Below, piece after piece: positions 54,062 to 64,000 of a stretch of DNA of 64,000 nt. The notes under the pieces were generated by a model. That model was not told the DNA's origin and searched no databases. It saw nothing but the letters and a program-made list of their open reading frames with translations. The translations under genes were made by a program, and so were the position numbers. Positions within the stretch are counted from its first letter, which is position 1, and each line of letters starts with the position of its first letter. Origin of the DNA: Rheinheimera mangrovi (lineage in GTDB: Bacteria; Pseudomonadota; Gammaproteobacteria; Enterobacterales; Alteromonadaceae); the NCBI RefSeq assembly GCF_003990335.1, contig NZ_CP034683.1, positions 3,827,501-3,891,500 on the forward strand, read 5' to 3'.

Positions 54062-57000
54062 CCGCCCCCCTTTCAATCAGGACATCATATTGCTTCAGTA
54101 TTTCACCGGCTTCCCGAAATTTTAATGCATTCATGGCCTGATTTAATTTGTCAAAAAGCTGCGGGGATAAAAATCGCAGTTCAGGTTCAATAGTTTGAAT
54201 ACTTTGCATCGCCTGCATATTAAAACTATTGAGTTCAGCTTTGAGCTGGTTATAGGCTGGCATAAAATCCCCGCCAGGAGTCCGGCCTCTGGCAGCCTGT
54301 GGTTCTGGCAGCAATTGACTTAACTGCTCCGCAAGTTGACGGGTGGTCTCTAACTGCTGAATGACCTCAGCAAAGTCAGTTTGCGGCTGCGTAGCTTCAT
54401 CCAGTTCCGCTTCTATAGCAAGTTCCTGTGCTTTTGCCACTTCAGCCAATTGGTTAAAACCAAGAGATGCGGAAGTGCTTTTAAGCGTATGGAACACCAG
54501 CTTTAACTCAGCCTTGCGGCAGTCTCCTGCAGCAAGCTTTACTTTGTAGTCATCCAGGTCCGCAATCAATAAAGCCAGTGACTGCACATACACTTTCGTC
54601 ATCTGGTTAAAGCGCGCCAAAGCAGAGCTGATATCTATCTGATGTTGCTGACAAAACTCAAAAACAATGTCATTAAACCCAGTCGAATTAACAACAACTG
54701 CGGCCCCGGGTTCAACAGCTTGATCGGTGTTGCGTCTGACATCAAGAATCTTTTGCACCAAATCTGTCAGTTCAAATGGCTTGACTATGTGCCCCACCAT
54801 ACCGGCCTCAAAGCATTTTTTCTGCTCCGACACCATTCCGCTTGCGGTGACAGCAATAACAGGTAAATATTTTAAACTCTCTTTATTCTTAATATGTTGA
54901 GTGGTTTCATAACCATCCATACCTGGCATCTGGATATCCATAAGCACCAGGTCAAAACGGACCAGGCTATTATCCAGCACAGCCAAAGCCTCTTTGCCAC
55001 TTGCAGCCACAGTAACCACAGCGCCATGCAGTGCCAACAGCTCGCTGGCAATGTGCTGATTGGTAGGGTTATCCTCCACCAGCAGAATACGGGTACCTTT
55101 TAACAATGCAACGTCCGGCTGAATGACAGTATGAAACACCTGATGTCTGGACGGTGCCACTGCATCAAAAAAGGCCTCGATAATCTGACTGCGGGTCACA
55201 GGTTTAGTCAGGAAACCATTTAATAACTCAGGCCTTTTTTCGCACTGAACGGCCAGTGAATCTACTTTGTGTGCCGTCACCAGAATCAATACCGGCACTT
55301 GATGCACAGGAGCTATCTTTCTGATCATTTCCGCCAGTTCCAGGCCGTCCATTTCAGGCATAAGCCAATCCAACAAAACTAAATCAAAAGGTTCCTGATG
55401 GTTGAAGGCTGACTGTAGCAAAGTCAAAGCATCGGCAGCGTTCGAAGCCAGAGTAGCCTTCCAGTTCAATTGACTGACAATTTCCTTCATGATCTTCAAA
55501 CTGGTTGTGTTGTCATCGACCAGCAACACATGAACAGGGGTTTCAGCCTGACTACATCTGGCGGGCAGACTTAAGCTTTTTGCAGCATGCACTCGGACAT
55601 CAAAACTAAATTCGGATCCCAGACCTAGTGTACTTTGCACCTGAATGCTGCCTTGCATTAAGTGGGTAAATTTATCCGCAATAGTTAAACCTAAACCTAA
55701 TCCTTTGAATTTTCGTTTTTCAGAACCAGAGACTTGTGAAAACATCTGAAAGATCCGCTGTAACTGCTCAGGTTCAATACCAATTCCAGTATCCTTTACA
55801 GAAACGCACAGCCGGATATCATTTTGGTCCAGTCGCTGCTGAGACAAGTGGATAGTCACCTCACCTTCAGTGGTGAATTTGACTGCATTTCCGGCTATAT
55901 GCAGCAAAATTTGTTTAAATTTATAACCGTCAGCATGAAAAAAGAAAGACACATCCTCTTCGACATCAAAATAGACCTCAACAGCTTTCTCGCCAGCCAT
56001 TCTGTGCAACTGCCTGCCCACATCAGCCAACAACTCATCTAACTCAAAATCGGCCTCATTCAATTCTGGTGTTGTACTGTAAAAATCACTGACGGTTAAG
56101 GTGTCATCCAGCAGATGATTAAGCTTTGTGACCTCACTTTTTGCGTTGTTCACATAGTCCTGTGTCGTATGCTCAGTTGTAGTGTGACCAATCAATTGCA
56201 GGTAGCCGTTAATCGCATGTAGAGGGGTTTTAAATTCATTACTCATGTTGGCAATGAATTCACTTTTTGCTGCACTGGCCGCTGCGACGTTTTCCATCGC
56301 CAGCTCAATTTTTTTCTCTTTCTCTAGCCGATCTGTAATATCTTTAGCCGCCAGATAAATATAATGCTGACCGTCCAGTTCAATAGCACATCCAGAGACT
56401 AGTTTGGGTACAAAGCTGTCATGCATTTTTTTTAGTCTGGCTTCAAAGGTATACAGACCGCCCTGGACTATACGCTCCAGTAACGCATCCCAGTCATCTG
56501 CCTGATCCAGAAACAAAAGGCTCCTGACATTCATGCCTTTCAAACGCGACGGTTTGATATTCAGGGCTAAAGTTGCATAAGGATTACTGTAAAAAATTTC
56601 GCCTTTTTGGTTCAGCCACAACATCACTTCCCTGGCATTTTCAACAGCAGACTGAATGAGTTTCACATGCCGCTGCATATCCTTTTTTTCAGTTAAGTCG
56701 TCCAGTAGCCAGACATAACCCCGATTTATTGTCTCTGAATGCAGAGGGATAATGTTCAGCTGAACAGAAATATGCTTTCCCGATTGATGGGTAAAGAGCA
56801 CATCGACAGCCTCATTTCCCTTCGTTTTTAACTGTGTCAGTAGATGATTGGAAGGGTCGGATTCAATGCCACTGCTCTGAGCAGCGACCAATAACTGAGC
56901 AATATTGCATCCTTCGAGCTTTTCAGAGTCATAGCCTAACAGCGCAGATATCATAGGATTCGCTTTGGAAATAACACCTTTTGTATCACAGAAAATCATA

Positions 57001-58484
57001 GCTATATGCGCCAGGTTGACGATACGCTCTTCAAACAGTTGCTGCATACTGGAGTGATTTTTGAAGTGCTGAACCTGAAGTTGCAGCTCTTTGTTGCTAT
57101 GAATCAGCTTGTTTTGCAATTGCACAAGAGTTGTTGAATCAAACAGTACCAATGTCGCGCCACTGAAGGTTTTATTAACAAAAAGTGGGGAAATATTCAG
57201 GGTCAGGTGACGGGGGGCGCTACTATCGTCCGCTTTGTAAGTAAGTGGAAATTGCTTGATCACTTCCCCCTGCGCTACTTGTTTAAAAAGCTGCATCAAT
57301 GTATCCGGTGCCAGGCTTGCATTAAACCAGTTCGCCAGCGGCTTGCCCAAAGCATGAGCAGAGTCAAAATTAAACAATAGTTCAGCCGCTTGATTCCAAC
57401 TTGTAATAGCAAAGTATTTGTCGACACTGACTATCCCATCACTGGTACTGTCAACCACGGCAGCAAGTGTATGACTTAAGCGTATTTCGGCCAGGCGTCT
57501 TTGAAAAAAGTGCACTAAGCCAAAAGAAAGCACAGCACAAAGCAAACTCAGCACCAGCATTTGCCAAAATGCAGTTTCGGCATCAGCCAGCGCCAATTTA
57601 TCCACAAATTTTTGTGTTGGGATCAATTGGATCTGCCATTGCCGGCCAAACACCTCTACAACAATGGATGCCATAAATTCATCGATCACCAGATCATTTT
57701 CGGGTACTGACTGATAAAAATCTATGGTGTTGCTGACCGTAGTGTCTGCAATCTCTATCTGGAATTCACCGTTTTGAATCACCACTGAGTCGATGATCTC
57801 ATTAATCAGCAATGGCGCATAAACCCAGCCTAAAAGCCTTGTTCCACCCGATGCAGCGTCCTCTTTCATCAGTGCGTTCAACAGCAAAAAGCCATGTTTT
57901 TGTTTGTTTGCCGCCTGAACTAAAGTGATAGGAGCTGTCAGATGGGTAGAACCTGTGGTTGCGCTTTGTAATGCCGCCAGTCTGCGTGCCGGCTCTGAAC
58001 CTATATCTAACCCGACCGCCTGCGCATTATTCAGTTCCGGCTCTATGTACTGAATAATAAACAAAGGGTCTTTAGGGTCAGATAACTGCTGTAGACGGAA
58101 AGGTCTTGCTCTGTCTGCTGAGGCTTTGGCTAAAAAGGCGGCCAAATCCTTCTGATTTACTTTTTTAATCAATCCAAAGCCGCGTGCACCAGGAAATTCT
58201 TTTGGGTAATTCCGGCTTTTAAAGTACTGCAGCTGCTCCTGATAATTAAATTCTTCAAAGCCTACTGCGTCTATAGCAGCTTTTAATCCTCTCAGACCAT
58301 ATTCATAGCGCCTTACCCCTTCCACCATTTCGGTGCTCAGATCATCGAGCTTGAGCTGTGCCGTTTGCCGGATCAAACTGGTGTTCGCCTGAATTCTGTC
58401 CTCTTTGATCATAAAAGCAAGCAGTATTCCAAAGATGAAAATAGCGAGTGGGATCCCAAGAAGCCAATACTGTCTTTTATTCAT
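54051..58484 (-). CDS. Giant hybrid sensor kinase (CHASE-PAS3-HisKA-HATPase-REC-REC-Hpt) lacking the H-box histidine
   Basis: The 1477-aa product has a membrane helix (about residues 7-27), a periplasmic CHASE-type sensor (about 45-280), a second helix (about 305-325), three PAS-like domains (about 335-720), a HisKA-like dimerisation helix, a HATPase with N box AGNAVKF (about 866) and GLGLGLTIADKF, two receivers (LLVDDN about 985; LLVEDN about 1131) and an Hpt with His1332 (HTLKSTSASLG). The H box reads NMSNEFKTPLHAI: Asn749 replaces the phospho-acceptor histidine. The kinase core may therefore be dead or work through another route. It is coupled to the receiver-GGDEF gene. Confidence 0.9.
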   Translation of the reverse strand: MNKRQYWLLGIPLAIFIFGILLAFMIKEDRIQANTSLIRQTAQLKLDDLSTEMVEGVRRYEYGLRGLKAAIDAVGFEEFNYQEQLQYFKSRNYPKEFPGARGFGLIKKVNQKDLAAFLAKASADRARPFRLQQLSDPKDPLFIIQYIEPELNNAQAVGLDIGSEPARRLAALQSATTGSTHLTAPITLVQAANKQKHGFLLLNALMKEDAASGGTRLLGWVYAPLLINEIIDSVVIQNGEFQIEIADTTVSNTIDFYQSVPENDLVIDEFMASIVVEVFGRQWQIQLIPTQKFVDKLALADAETAFWQMLVLSLLCAVLSFGLVHFFQRRLAEIRLSHTLAAVVDSTSDGIVSVDKYFAITSWNQAAELLFNFDSAHALGKPLANWFNASLAPDTLMQLFKQVAQGEVIKQFPLTYKADDSSAPRHLTLNISPLFVNKTFSGATLVLFDSTTLVQLQNKLIHSNKELQLQVQHFKNHSSMQQLFEERIVNLAHIAMIFCDTKGVISKANPMISALLGYDSEKLEGCNIAQLLVAAQSSGIESDPSNHLLTQLKTKGNEAVDVLFTHQSGKHISVQLNIIPLHSETINRGYVWLLDDLTEKKDMQRHVKLIQSAVENAREVMLWLNQKGEIFYSNPYATLALNIKPSRLKGMNVRSLLFLDQADDWDALLERIVQGGLYTFEARLKKMHDSFVPKLVSGCAIELDGQHYIYLAAKDITDRLEKEKKIELAMENVAAASAAKSEFIANMSNEFKTPLHAINGYLQLIGHTTTEHTTQDYVNNAKSEVTKLNHLLDDTLTVSDFYSTTPELNEADFELDELLADVGRQLHRMAGEKAVEVYFDVEEDVSFFFHADGYKFKQILLHIAGNAVKFTTEGEVTIHLSQQRLDQNDIRLCVSVKDTGIGIEPEQLQRIFQMFSQVSGSEKRKFKGLGLGLTIADKFTHLMQGSIQVQSTLGLGSEFSFDVRVHAAKSLSLPARCSQAETPVHVLLVDDNTTSLKIMKEIVSQLNWKATLASNAADALTLLQSAFNHQEPFDLVLLDWLMPEMDGLELAEMIRKIAPVHQVPVLILVTAHKVDSLAVQCEKRPELLNGFLTKPVTRSQIIEAFFDAVAPSRHQVFHTVIQPDVALLKGTRILLVEDNPTNQHIASELLALHGAVVTVAASGKEALAVLDNSLVRFDLVLMDIQMPGMDGYETTQHIKNKESLKYLPVIAVTASGMVSEQKKCFEAGMVGHIVKPFELTDLVQKILDVRRNTDQAVEPGAAVVVNSTGFNDIVFEFCQQHQIDISSALARFNQMTKVYVQSLALLIADLDDYKVKLAAGDCRKAELKLVFHTLKSTSASLGFNQLAEVAKAQELAIEAELDEATQPQTDFAEVIQQLETTRQLAEQLSQLLPEPQAARGRTPGGDFMPAYNQLKAELNSFNMQAMQSIQTIEPELRFLSPQLFDKLNQAMNALKFREAGEILKQYDVLIERGADAN

Positions 58485-58680
58485 ACTTAGCTACATCCTT
58501 TTACAAACGAAATTGGCTGCTTTTATTCTGAAATCTTAAAGCACCGAATAGAGGCACATAAGAATCTAGGCTAATTTTCAAGTACTTGTAAACCTTTTAT
58601 GTAATTACAGACTATGCTGTAATCGTTTGATTGATGTACCTGTTATATCAGTATTTTTAGAAAGGAGCTCGCACCTACAG

Positions 58681-61137
58681 ATGTTTTCAAACTCTGCTGA
58701 ACTCGCTGAGAGTAGGATTTTAATAGTCGACGATACGTTGTCTAATGTGCTGGTGTTGAAAGAAATTCTGACTGGATGCGGCTCTATTTATTTTTCAGAG
58801 TCGGCGAAAGACGCATTAGAGTTAATCCCACTGATCCTACCCGATGTTATATTGCTGGACATCGAAATGCCCGATATGGATGGTTGGGAGTTGTGTCGCC
58901 TGCTACAACAGGATCAAAGTCTTGCTGACATTCCCATCGTATTTATTACCGGCCATGAAAATCTGAACTTCGAACGCATCTCACTGGAACTGGGTGGCCG
59001 TGATTTCATTCACAAGCCTTTTAATGCCGCAATCTGCAAACTACGAGTGACTAATCAGATAAAGCTGAGAAAACAAAGTCAGATGATTGCCCAGGGCCGC
59101 GAACAATTACAAAAGCTGGTAAAGCAGGTTCCTGTACTCATCACCTACTGGTCCCCCAACTGGATCAATTTGTTTTCGAATGATTTCAGTGGTGTCTGGT
59201 TTGAGTTAGCAGAGGCGAATGAGCACAAGTTGTCGCTGGAACAGATGTTCCCGCCAGAGCTCAGTTCTGCCCTGCAACTGCGCGGTGAGGAACAGGACGA
59301 ACACAACTTTACAATTCAGGTCCAGGGTAAAAAAGGCTGCAGATTCTTCCAGGTATTTCGCTCATCTGTGCACAAAAACCAAAGACTCGATGGTTATTTA
59401 GTCACCTTAGTCGATATTACCGAAGTGAAGCAGGCAAAACAGGCGCTTTATTCAGAGAAAGAACGACTAAGGGTCACCTTAAATTCGATAGGTGACGCTG
59501 TGGTGGCAACAGACACCGAAGGTCATATTAATTTTATGAATCCTATAGCGGAGCGCATGACGGGTTGGCGCTTCAGAGATGCGATGGGGGTAAAAATTGA
59601 GGAGGTGATGCCACTACGTGATGGCAGTTCAAAGCACCCGCTGACCAATCCCCTTTATATAGCGCTTCGGGAACGACGCGCTGTTGCCATGGCTTTAAAC
59701 TGTGAACTTATCAGCAGAAATGGCCAGGCTTTTGCTGTCGAAGACTCCGCCGCCCCTATCCGTAGTGAAAGCGGCGATATTATAGGCGCCATTATGGTGT
59801 TCCACGATGTCAGTGAAACCATGGCCATGGCCATCAAAATGAGCCACTTAGCCAATCACGATCAATTAACTGATTTACCCAACCGTATTTTGCTGCAAGA
59901 CAGATTGGCAGTTTGCTGTGCATCGGCTCAGGCAAACAACACAAAAAGCTGCGTGATCATGATAGATATCGACCATTTTAAGTATTTAAATGACTCCTTG
60001 GGTCATCAGGTCGGGGATGAACTGATTCTTCAGATGGCGCAACGACTGAAAAGGAAAATCCCTCAGTCCTACACCCTAGCCCGTCTTGGCGGTGACGAGT
60101 TTGTTATCCTGATGAATGAGGTCAGCAGTGCTGAGGCCGTATCCGCTTTTGCGTCTAAATTGCTCGCGGCCATGCATGAACAATTTAAACTGGCGGAGCA
60201 ATATTACAGCGTGTCCGTCAGTGCGGGGATCAGTATGTACCCCGATGATGCCAGCAATGCTGAAGATTTGATGCGCCATGCTGATGTAGCTCTGTATAAA
60301 GCTAAACAAGAAGGCCGCAACCGCTTTAGCTTTTTCTCTGATGAGCTGGAAACTGCATTGCTGCAACGGCATGAATTGGAAAAAGTGATCCGTCAGGCGC
60401 TCAGTACTCAAAAGTTACAGGTTTACTACCAGCCAAAGTTTGACCTTCAAACTAAACGACTTGTGGGTGCAGAGGCCTTAGCCAGACTGATAGATGACAA
60501 CGGAAACTTTATCTCCCCTGCCGAATTTATTCCTTTAGCTGAAGAATCGGGTCTAATACTTGAACTCGGCCGCCAAGTGTTACATCAGGCTTGTGCCGTT
60601 GCCAAATCTCTGGCACAAAGGCTGTGCCCTGTCGCTATATCGGTCAACGTGGCAGCCGCTCAGTTTGCATCCGACACCTTGTATGAGGATATTCAGGCCG
60701 CTTTATCTGCACACAACTTAGAGCCGGCATTACTGGAGCTGGAAATCACAGAAACAGCCTTGATGCTGGACGCCCAGGCCACTCAAGCCAAACTGGCGCA
60801 GTTAAAAAGTATAGGGCTTAGTATTTCTATTGATGACTTTGGTACCGGCTATTCCAGCTTGTCTTATTTAAAGAAATTTGACGTTGATATCATGAAAATT
60901 GATATGTCTTTTATCAAAGACATGCTGACAAACAAACATGATTACGAAATTGTCAAAACCATTATTTCTCTGGGCTTGTCCATGGGATTAAAACTGGTTG
61001 CAGAAGGTGTGGAAACACAGCCGCAAGCTGATGCCCTCATCGCATTGAATTGCCAAACCGGTCAGGGTTATCTTTACAGCAAGCCTCTGCCTGAAGCCGA
61101 TTTCTTCGCTTTAGTTGTCAGCACAACTCAAAGGTAA
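58681..61137 (+). CDS. Receiver-PAS-GGDEF-EAL dual c-di-GMP protein
   Basis: From ATG 58681 the product is 818 aa. It has a receiver (about residues 10-125, phospho-acceptor in ILLDIEMPDMDG, FIHKPF), PAS-like segments (about 140-255 and 268-385), a GGDEF domain with ARLGGDEFVIL (about 466-476) and an EAL domain with GAEALARL (from about residue 596) and DDFGTGYSS. Both catalytic signatures look intact. AAAGGAG lies 14 nt before ATG, rather far; a TTG at 58627 is an alternative start. A hybrid kinase gene follows 3 bp later. Confidence 0.9.
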   Translation: MFSNSAELAESRILIVDDTLSNVLVLKEILTGCGSIYFSESAKDALELIPLILPDVILLDIEMPDMDGWELCRLLQQDQSLADIPIVFITGHENLNFERISLELGGRDFIHKPFNAAICKLRVTNQIKLRKQSQMIAQGREQLQKLVKQVPVLITYWSPNWINLFSNDFSGVWFELAEANEHKLSLEQMFPPELSSALQLRGEEQDEHNFTIQVQGKKGCRFFQVFRSSVHKNQRLDGYLVTLVDITEVKQAKQALYSEKERLRVTLNSIGDAVVATDTEGHINFMNPIAERMTGWRFRDAMGVKIEEVMPLRDGSSKHPLTNPLYIALRERRAVAMALNCELISRNGQAFAVEDSAAPIRSESGDIIGAIMVFHDVSETMAMAIKMSHLANHDQLTDLPNRILLQDRLAVCCASAQANNTKSCVIMIDIDHFKYLNDSLGHQVGDELILQMAQRLKRKIPQSYTLARLGGDEFVILMNEVSSAEAVSAFASKLLAAMHEQFKLAEQYYSVSVSAGISMYPDDASNAEDLMRHADVALYKAKQEGRNRFSFFSDELETALLQRHELEKVIRQALSTQKLQVYYQPKFDLQTKRLVGAEALARLIDDNGNFISPAEFIPLAEESGLILELGRQVLHQACAVAKSLAQRLCPVAISVNVAAAQFASDTLYEDIQAALSAHNLEPALLELEITETALMLDAQATQAKLAQLKSIGLSISIDDFGTGYSSLSYLKKFDVDIMKIDMSFIKDMLTNKHDYEIVKTIISLGLSMGLKLVAEGVETQPQADALIALNCQTGQGYLYSKPLPEADFFALVVSTTQR

Positions 61138-61140
61138 CCT

Positions 61141-64000
61141 ATGGATTTTTTGCATAAAAACAACCCGGCCTTCACCAAACAATCGATGCCATTTATCATC
61201 ACAGCTGTGCTGTTCTTTTGTGTTGGACTTTTGTATTGGACTCTGTCCTCCAATGGCTATAGCGCACTGGTTACACAGAAAACGGAGTCGCTGTTACATA
61301 ATAACCAATCCATCACAACGTCCTTGAATACGCATTTAAACGAGCGCAAGCAAAAAGTTCGTTTTTTACATGCAACGCCACCTGTATCGGGTTTGACCCG
61401 GTCTATCCCCAATAATGATATGGATGAAAAAGAGGGTAACAGTACTGAACAATGGAAAAAACGGCTGAAAACCATATTTGCGGCTTACCTGCAAACCAAC
61501 CCGGATATTAAACAAATCCGGCTGATCGGAGCTCAAAATAACGGCAAAGAAATTGTCAGGGTGGAACGACAGCAGGGCCGCATTGTGGTTACACCTGACG
61601 AGCTGTTGCAGGAAAAAGGCGATACCTCGTATTTTAAACAAATCGAAAAACTCCGGGGCGACGGTGAATACATCTCAGACATCACCTTAAACAGGGAGTA
61701 TGGCGTTGTTGAAAACCCCATTTGGCCTACGTTCCGCATAGCCAAAACTGTGTATGACGAAAATGCTGATTTTTTTGGCTTTGTGATTATTAACTTTGAC
61801 GCCAGACCCTTGCTGACTGCGTTAAAGAACACTATGACTGATGCAGCAGAGCAACTTTATATCCTCAATACAGAAGGTTATTTTATTGATGCCCCTAACC
61901 CAGCTATTACCTTCGGTTTTGATTTGGAACAACCTGAAGCGCAGTGGAAATACCTGAGCAAGGGTAGCCCCTTACCTCCGCAAAACAAAGTCGTTACTTT
62001 TGAGTTTGCTGCTGAACCTCATTATATGACCGCCGGTAAACTGGTATTGTCCGCTAAAGAAAACCGCCACCTTCATTTAATAAGTGCGCTGCCTGAATCT
62101 GCGTTACAACAGGCCTGGAGTCAGCAACGACAAAATATTTTACTGCTGTTAACCAGCGTCTTTGCCCTGACTTCGCTGATTATTTATGGTTACCAAAAAT
62201 ACTTAAACAAAGTATTGAAGCTCTATGATGATCAATCCAGATACGAAGCCATAGTCTCTGGTTCCTCTGACGCTATTATCAATATAGATTTAAATGGCAA
62301 TATTCTGAACTGGAACACCTCAGCTTCTTACCTCTTTGGTTTAAGTGAAGCTGCCGCAAAGCGAAAAAAACTCCATCAACTTATCCAGGCGGTCAATGTT
62401 CAACAACAATTGGATCAAGCCTTGCTGAAAAAAGTAGTGGCGAATGCCACTCCAATCAATCTGGAATTGGAAACGCTATCCGACTCAGGTAAACAGCAAA
62501 CCCTCAGCATCAGCTTGTCACCTGTGGTCCCTAAAAACTCGGGCAGTGAACCCAGCGTTGCCGCTTTAGTGCGGGATATTACCGAGGCCAGGCTCAATCA
62601 GAAAAAAATTGTCGCCGTTAATGAATCATTGGAAAAACAAGTCGCAGAACGCACCAAAGAGTTGGAATTAGCCACAGAACAAGCTCTGGCAGCCAACAAA
62701 ACAAAAAGTGCTTTTGTTGCCAATATCAGCCATGAAATAAGAACCCCACTCAATGGTATAGGCGGAATGCTGGAACTGCTGGCCCGCGAAAATTTAACTG
62801 ACAAGCAGCAAAGTTACCTGACTATGGCCAAAGGCAGTGTCTCGACTCTGACAGTGCTGATCAACGATTTGCTGGATTTATCGAAGATAGAATCAGGCAA
62901 ACTGGATATTGAATATGCCGAATTTAACCTGATTGAGATGGCCAGCAGTGTAATGGCCACTATGACTCACAAGGCTCAGGAAAAAGGCTTATCGCTGTAT
63001 TTAGACAGTACAGCCGTACGTTATGAACACTTAATCTCAGATGCCTACCGACTGAAACAAGTGCTAATTAACTTAATAGGTAACGCCATTAAATTTACCG
63101 AACAAGGTTATGTCAGTCTGGTGATAAGCTCGACACTGTTGAATGATAAAGCCCAGATCCAGGTCGAAATCACTGATACAGGCATAGGGATCAGCCCAGA
63201 GCAAAAAGAGAAACTATTCAGACCTTTTACACAAGCCAACTCCTCTATCGCAAAAACTTTTGGCGGCACAGGCCTGGGCTTGTCGATTTGTAAACAGTTG
63301 GTGCATTTGTTAGGGGGAGAGATAAAGGTCAGCAGCCAACCAGGACAAGGCAGTACCTTTAGCTTTCAACTGCCAGCAGAAATCGACCACAACGCCGATT
63401 ACAAAGTGGTAGGTCCATTATTGTTAGGCGTAAAAACCGGTCTGCTGCTGCCTGAAGGTACTGACAAACAGCTGCTGATACAGCAACTCAGAGTATGGAA
63501 AGCAGAGATTATCGAACTGGACACTTTGCAGGATGCATATTCTAGCAAAATCAATAAATTACCTGAGCTGTTGATAGTGCAAAATAGTCGTATAGACGCC
63601 GATTTTACTGCCTGGCAACAGCAACAGCTTGTTCATAATAAATGTAAGCTGATCCTGCTATGTGACGATCTGTCGGATGAGCATTATCTGATGGCAGAAC
63701 ATGAAGCTTGTGTGCATCTGAATAAACCTGTATTGCCACTGCAGTTTTTAGCTGCCTATAACAAATTGCAGCAATCTGTTTTGACCGAGCGTGCCAGGCT
63801 TCAGCAGGTGGTGACGACTCCCCACCAGGCTGACACCAGAGAAACAGAGACTTTCAGAGTGTTGGTTGCGGATGACAATGAAATTAATAGAGTGGTCGCT
63901 AAGGGGCTGCTGGAGAAATACCCTGTCGAAACCCTGATGGCTAAAAATGGCGCTGAAGCTGTGGAGCTGTTAAAAGAAATGCAAAGCGATCATCAGGTAC
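61141..64000 (+). CDS. Hybrid sensor histidine kinase (Cache-PAS-HisKA-HATPase-REC), cut by window end
   Basis: The frame is open from ATG 61141 (AAAGGTAACCT upstream) to the window edge, 953 codons so far. Membrane helices at about residues 14-36 and 330-350 flank a Cache-like periplasmic sensor. A PAS domain (about 370-480), a normal H box ISHEIRTPLNGIGG with His531, a HATPase (about 640-755, DTGIGISPEQ, GGTGLGLSI), a poorly conserved receiver-like stretch and a receiver starting VLVADDNE (about residue 907) follow. It is cotranscribed with the receiver-GGDEF-EAL gene and is its likely kinase partner. Confidence 0.9.
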   Translation, partial: MDFLHKNNPAFTKQSMPFIITAVLFFCVGLLYWTLSSNGYSALVTQKTESLLHNNQSITTSLNTHLNERKQKVRFLHATPPVSGLTRSIPNNDMDEKEGNSTEQWKKRLKTIFAAYLQTNPDIKQIRLIGAQNNGKEIVRVERQQGRIVVTPDELLQEKGDTSYFKQIEKLRGDGEYISDITLNREYGVVENPIWPTFRIAKTVYDENADFFGFVIINFDARPLLTALKNTMTDAAEQLYILNTEGYFIDAPNPAITFGFDLEQPEAQWKYLSKGSPLPPQNKVVTFEFAAEPHYMTAGKLVLSAKENRHLHLISALPESALQQAWSQQRQNILLLLTSVFALTSLIIYGYQKYLNKVLKLYDDQSRYEAIVSGSSDAIINIDLNGNILNWNTSASYLFGLSEAAAKRKKLHQLIQAVNVQQQLDQALLKKVVANATPINLELETLSDSGKQQTLSISLSPVVPKNSGSEPSVAALVRDITEARLNQKKIVAVNESLEKQVAERTKELELATEQALAANKTKSAFVANISHEIRTPLNGIGGMLELLARENLTDKQQSYLTMAKGSVSTLTVLINDLLDLSKIESGKLDIEYAEFNLIEMASSVMATMTHKAQEKGLSLYLDSTAVRYEHLISDAYRLKQVLINLIGNAIKFTEQGYVSLVISSTLLNDKAQIQVEITDTGIGISPEQKEKLFRPFTQANSSIAKTFGGTGLGLSICKQLVHLLGGEIKVSSQPGQGSTFSFQLPAEIDHNADYKVVGPLLLGVKTGLLLPEGTDKQLLIQQLRVWKAEIIELDTLQDAYSSKINKLPELLIVQNSRIDADFTAWQQQQLVHNKCKLILLCDDLSDEHYLMAEHEACVHLNKPVLPLQFLAAYNKLQQSVLTERARLQQVVTTPHQADTRETETFRVLVADDNEINRVVAKGLLEKYPVETLMAKNGAEAVELLKEMQSDHQV

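Noticed and set aside
1..64000. CRISPR array
   Set aside because: No regularly spaced direct repeats were seen; the only tandem repeats are two or three units long.

Overview
This 64-kb chromosomal window comes from a gammaproteobacterium of moderate GC content. Gene content and gene order resemble the Alteromonadales/Chromatiaceae group, and Rheinheimera-like relatives are my best guess. That placement is inference from housekeeping genes (glnE next to a CYTH gene, rpsU-yqeY-dnaG-rpoD, plsY/tsaD, folB-folK), from an RpoD very close to the E. coli protein, and from the density of chemosensory and c-di-GMP genes. No 16S gene is present to settle it.

Layout. 1-3.4 kb: glnE (cut by the window edge), a CYTH triphosphatase and a YgiM-like SH3 protein. 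3.4-8.2 kb: a hairpin-rich spacer, then an Lrp-type regulator divergent from a PutA that lacks its own DNA-binding domain. 8.3-11.3 kb: an HD-GYP phosphodiesterase facing a gspA/gspB (ExeAB-like) pair. 11.3-19.9 kb: housekeeping genes cca, folK, folB, plsY, tsaD, rpsU, yqeY, dnaG and rpoD, with an ERIC-like element just before dnaG. 20.1-27.2 kb: an accessory region with a double-glycine-leader bacteriocin-like gene and a possible immunity gene, tRNA-Ile2(CAT), an AbiD/F-type HEPN protein, an unknown membrane protein, an integrase with a small partner gene, a 51-bp palindrome and an IS3-family element that cuts off nnrS. 27.2-29.2 kb: norR, with NorR sites and a sigma-54 promoter still driving the broken nnrS operon. 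29.2-31.2 kb: a glutamine amidotransferase, a MarR regulator with a four-cysteine tail, its palindromic operators, a DUF2024 gene and rof.

31.6-41.2 kb holds an orphan receiver/Hpt pair and a complete seven-gene Wsp-type chemosensory operon (wspABCDEFR order) ending in a diguanylate cyclase. 41.3-46.5 kb: a GAF-PAS-GGDEF protein, a yeast-Fcy1-like cytosine deaminase, a YfhL ferredoxin with TrhP, and hemN under a probable FNR site. 46.7-53.1 kb: an RND efflux operon (adaptor, pump, outer-membrane factor) closed by its own TetR repressor, with the operator palindrome at the operon promoter. 53.1-64 kb: a receiver-GGDEF protein, a giant hybrid kinase whose H-box histidine is replaced by asparagine, a receiver-PAS-GGDEF-EAL protein and a second hybrid kinase that runs off the window.

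Taken together, the right half is a signalling neighbourhood in which at least five proteins make or degrade c-di-GMP, plus the HD-GYP protein at 8.3 kb. Several signalling domains have lost their phospho-acceptor residue (the WspF-like receiver, the Hpt-partner receiver and the giant kinase). The accessory region next to the tRNA is the most likely place for an undescribed system; the bacteriocin-like pair and the Abi/membrane-protein pair are the best candidates.
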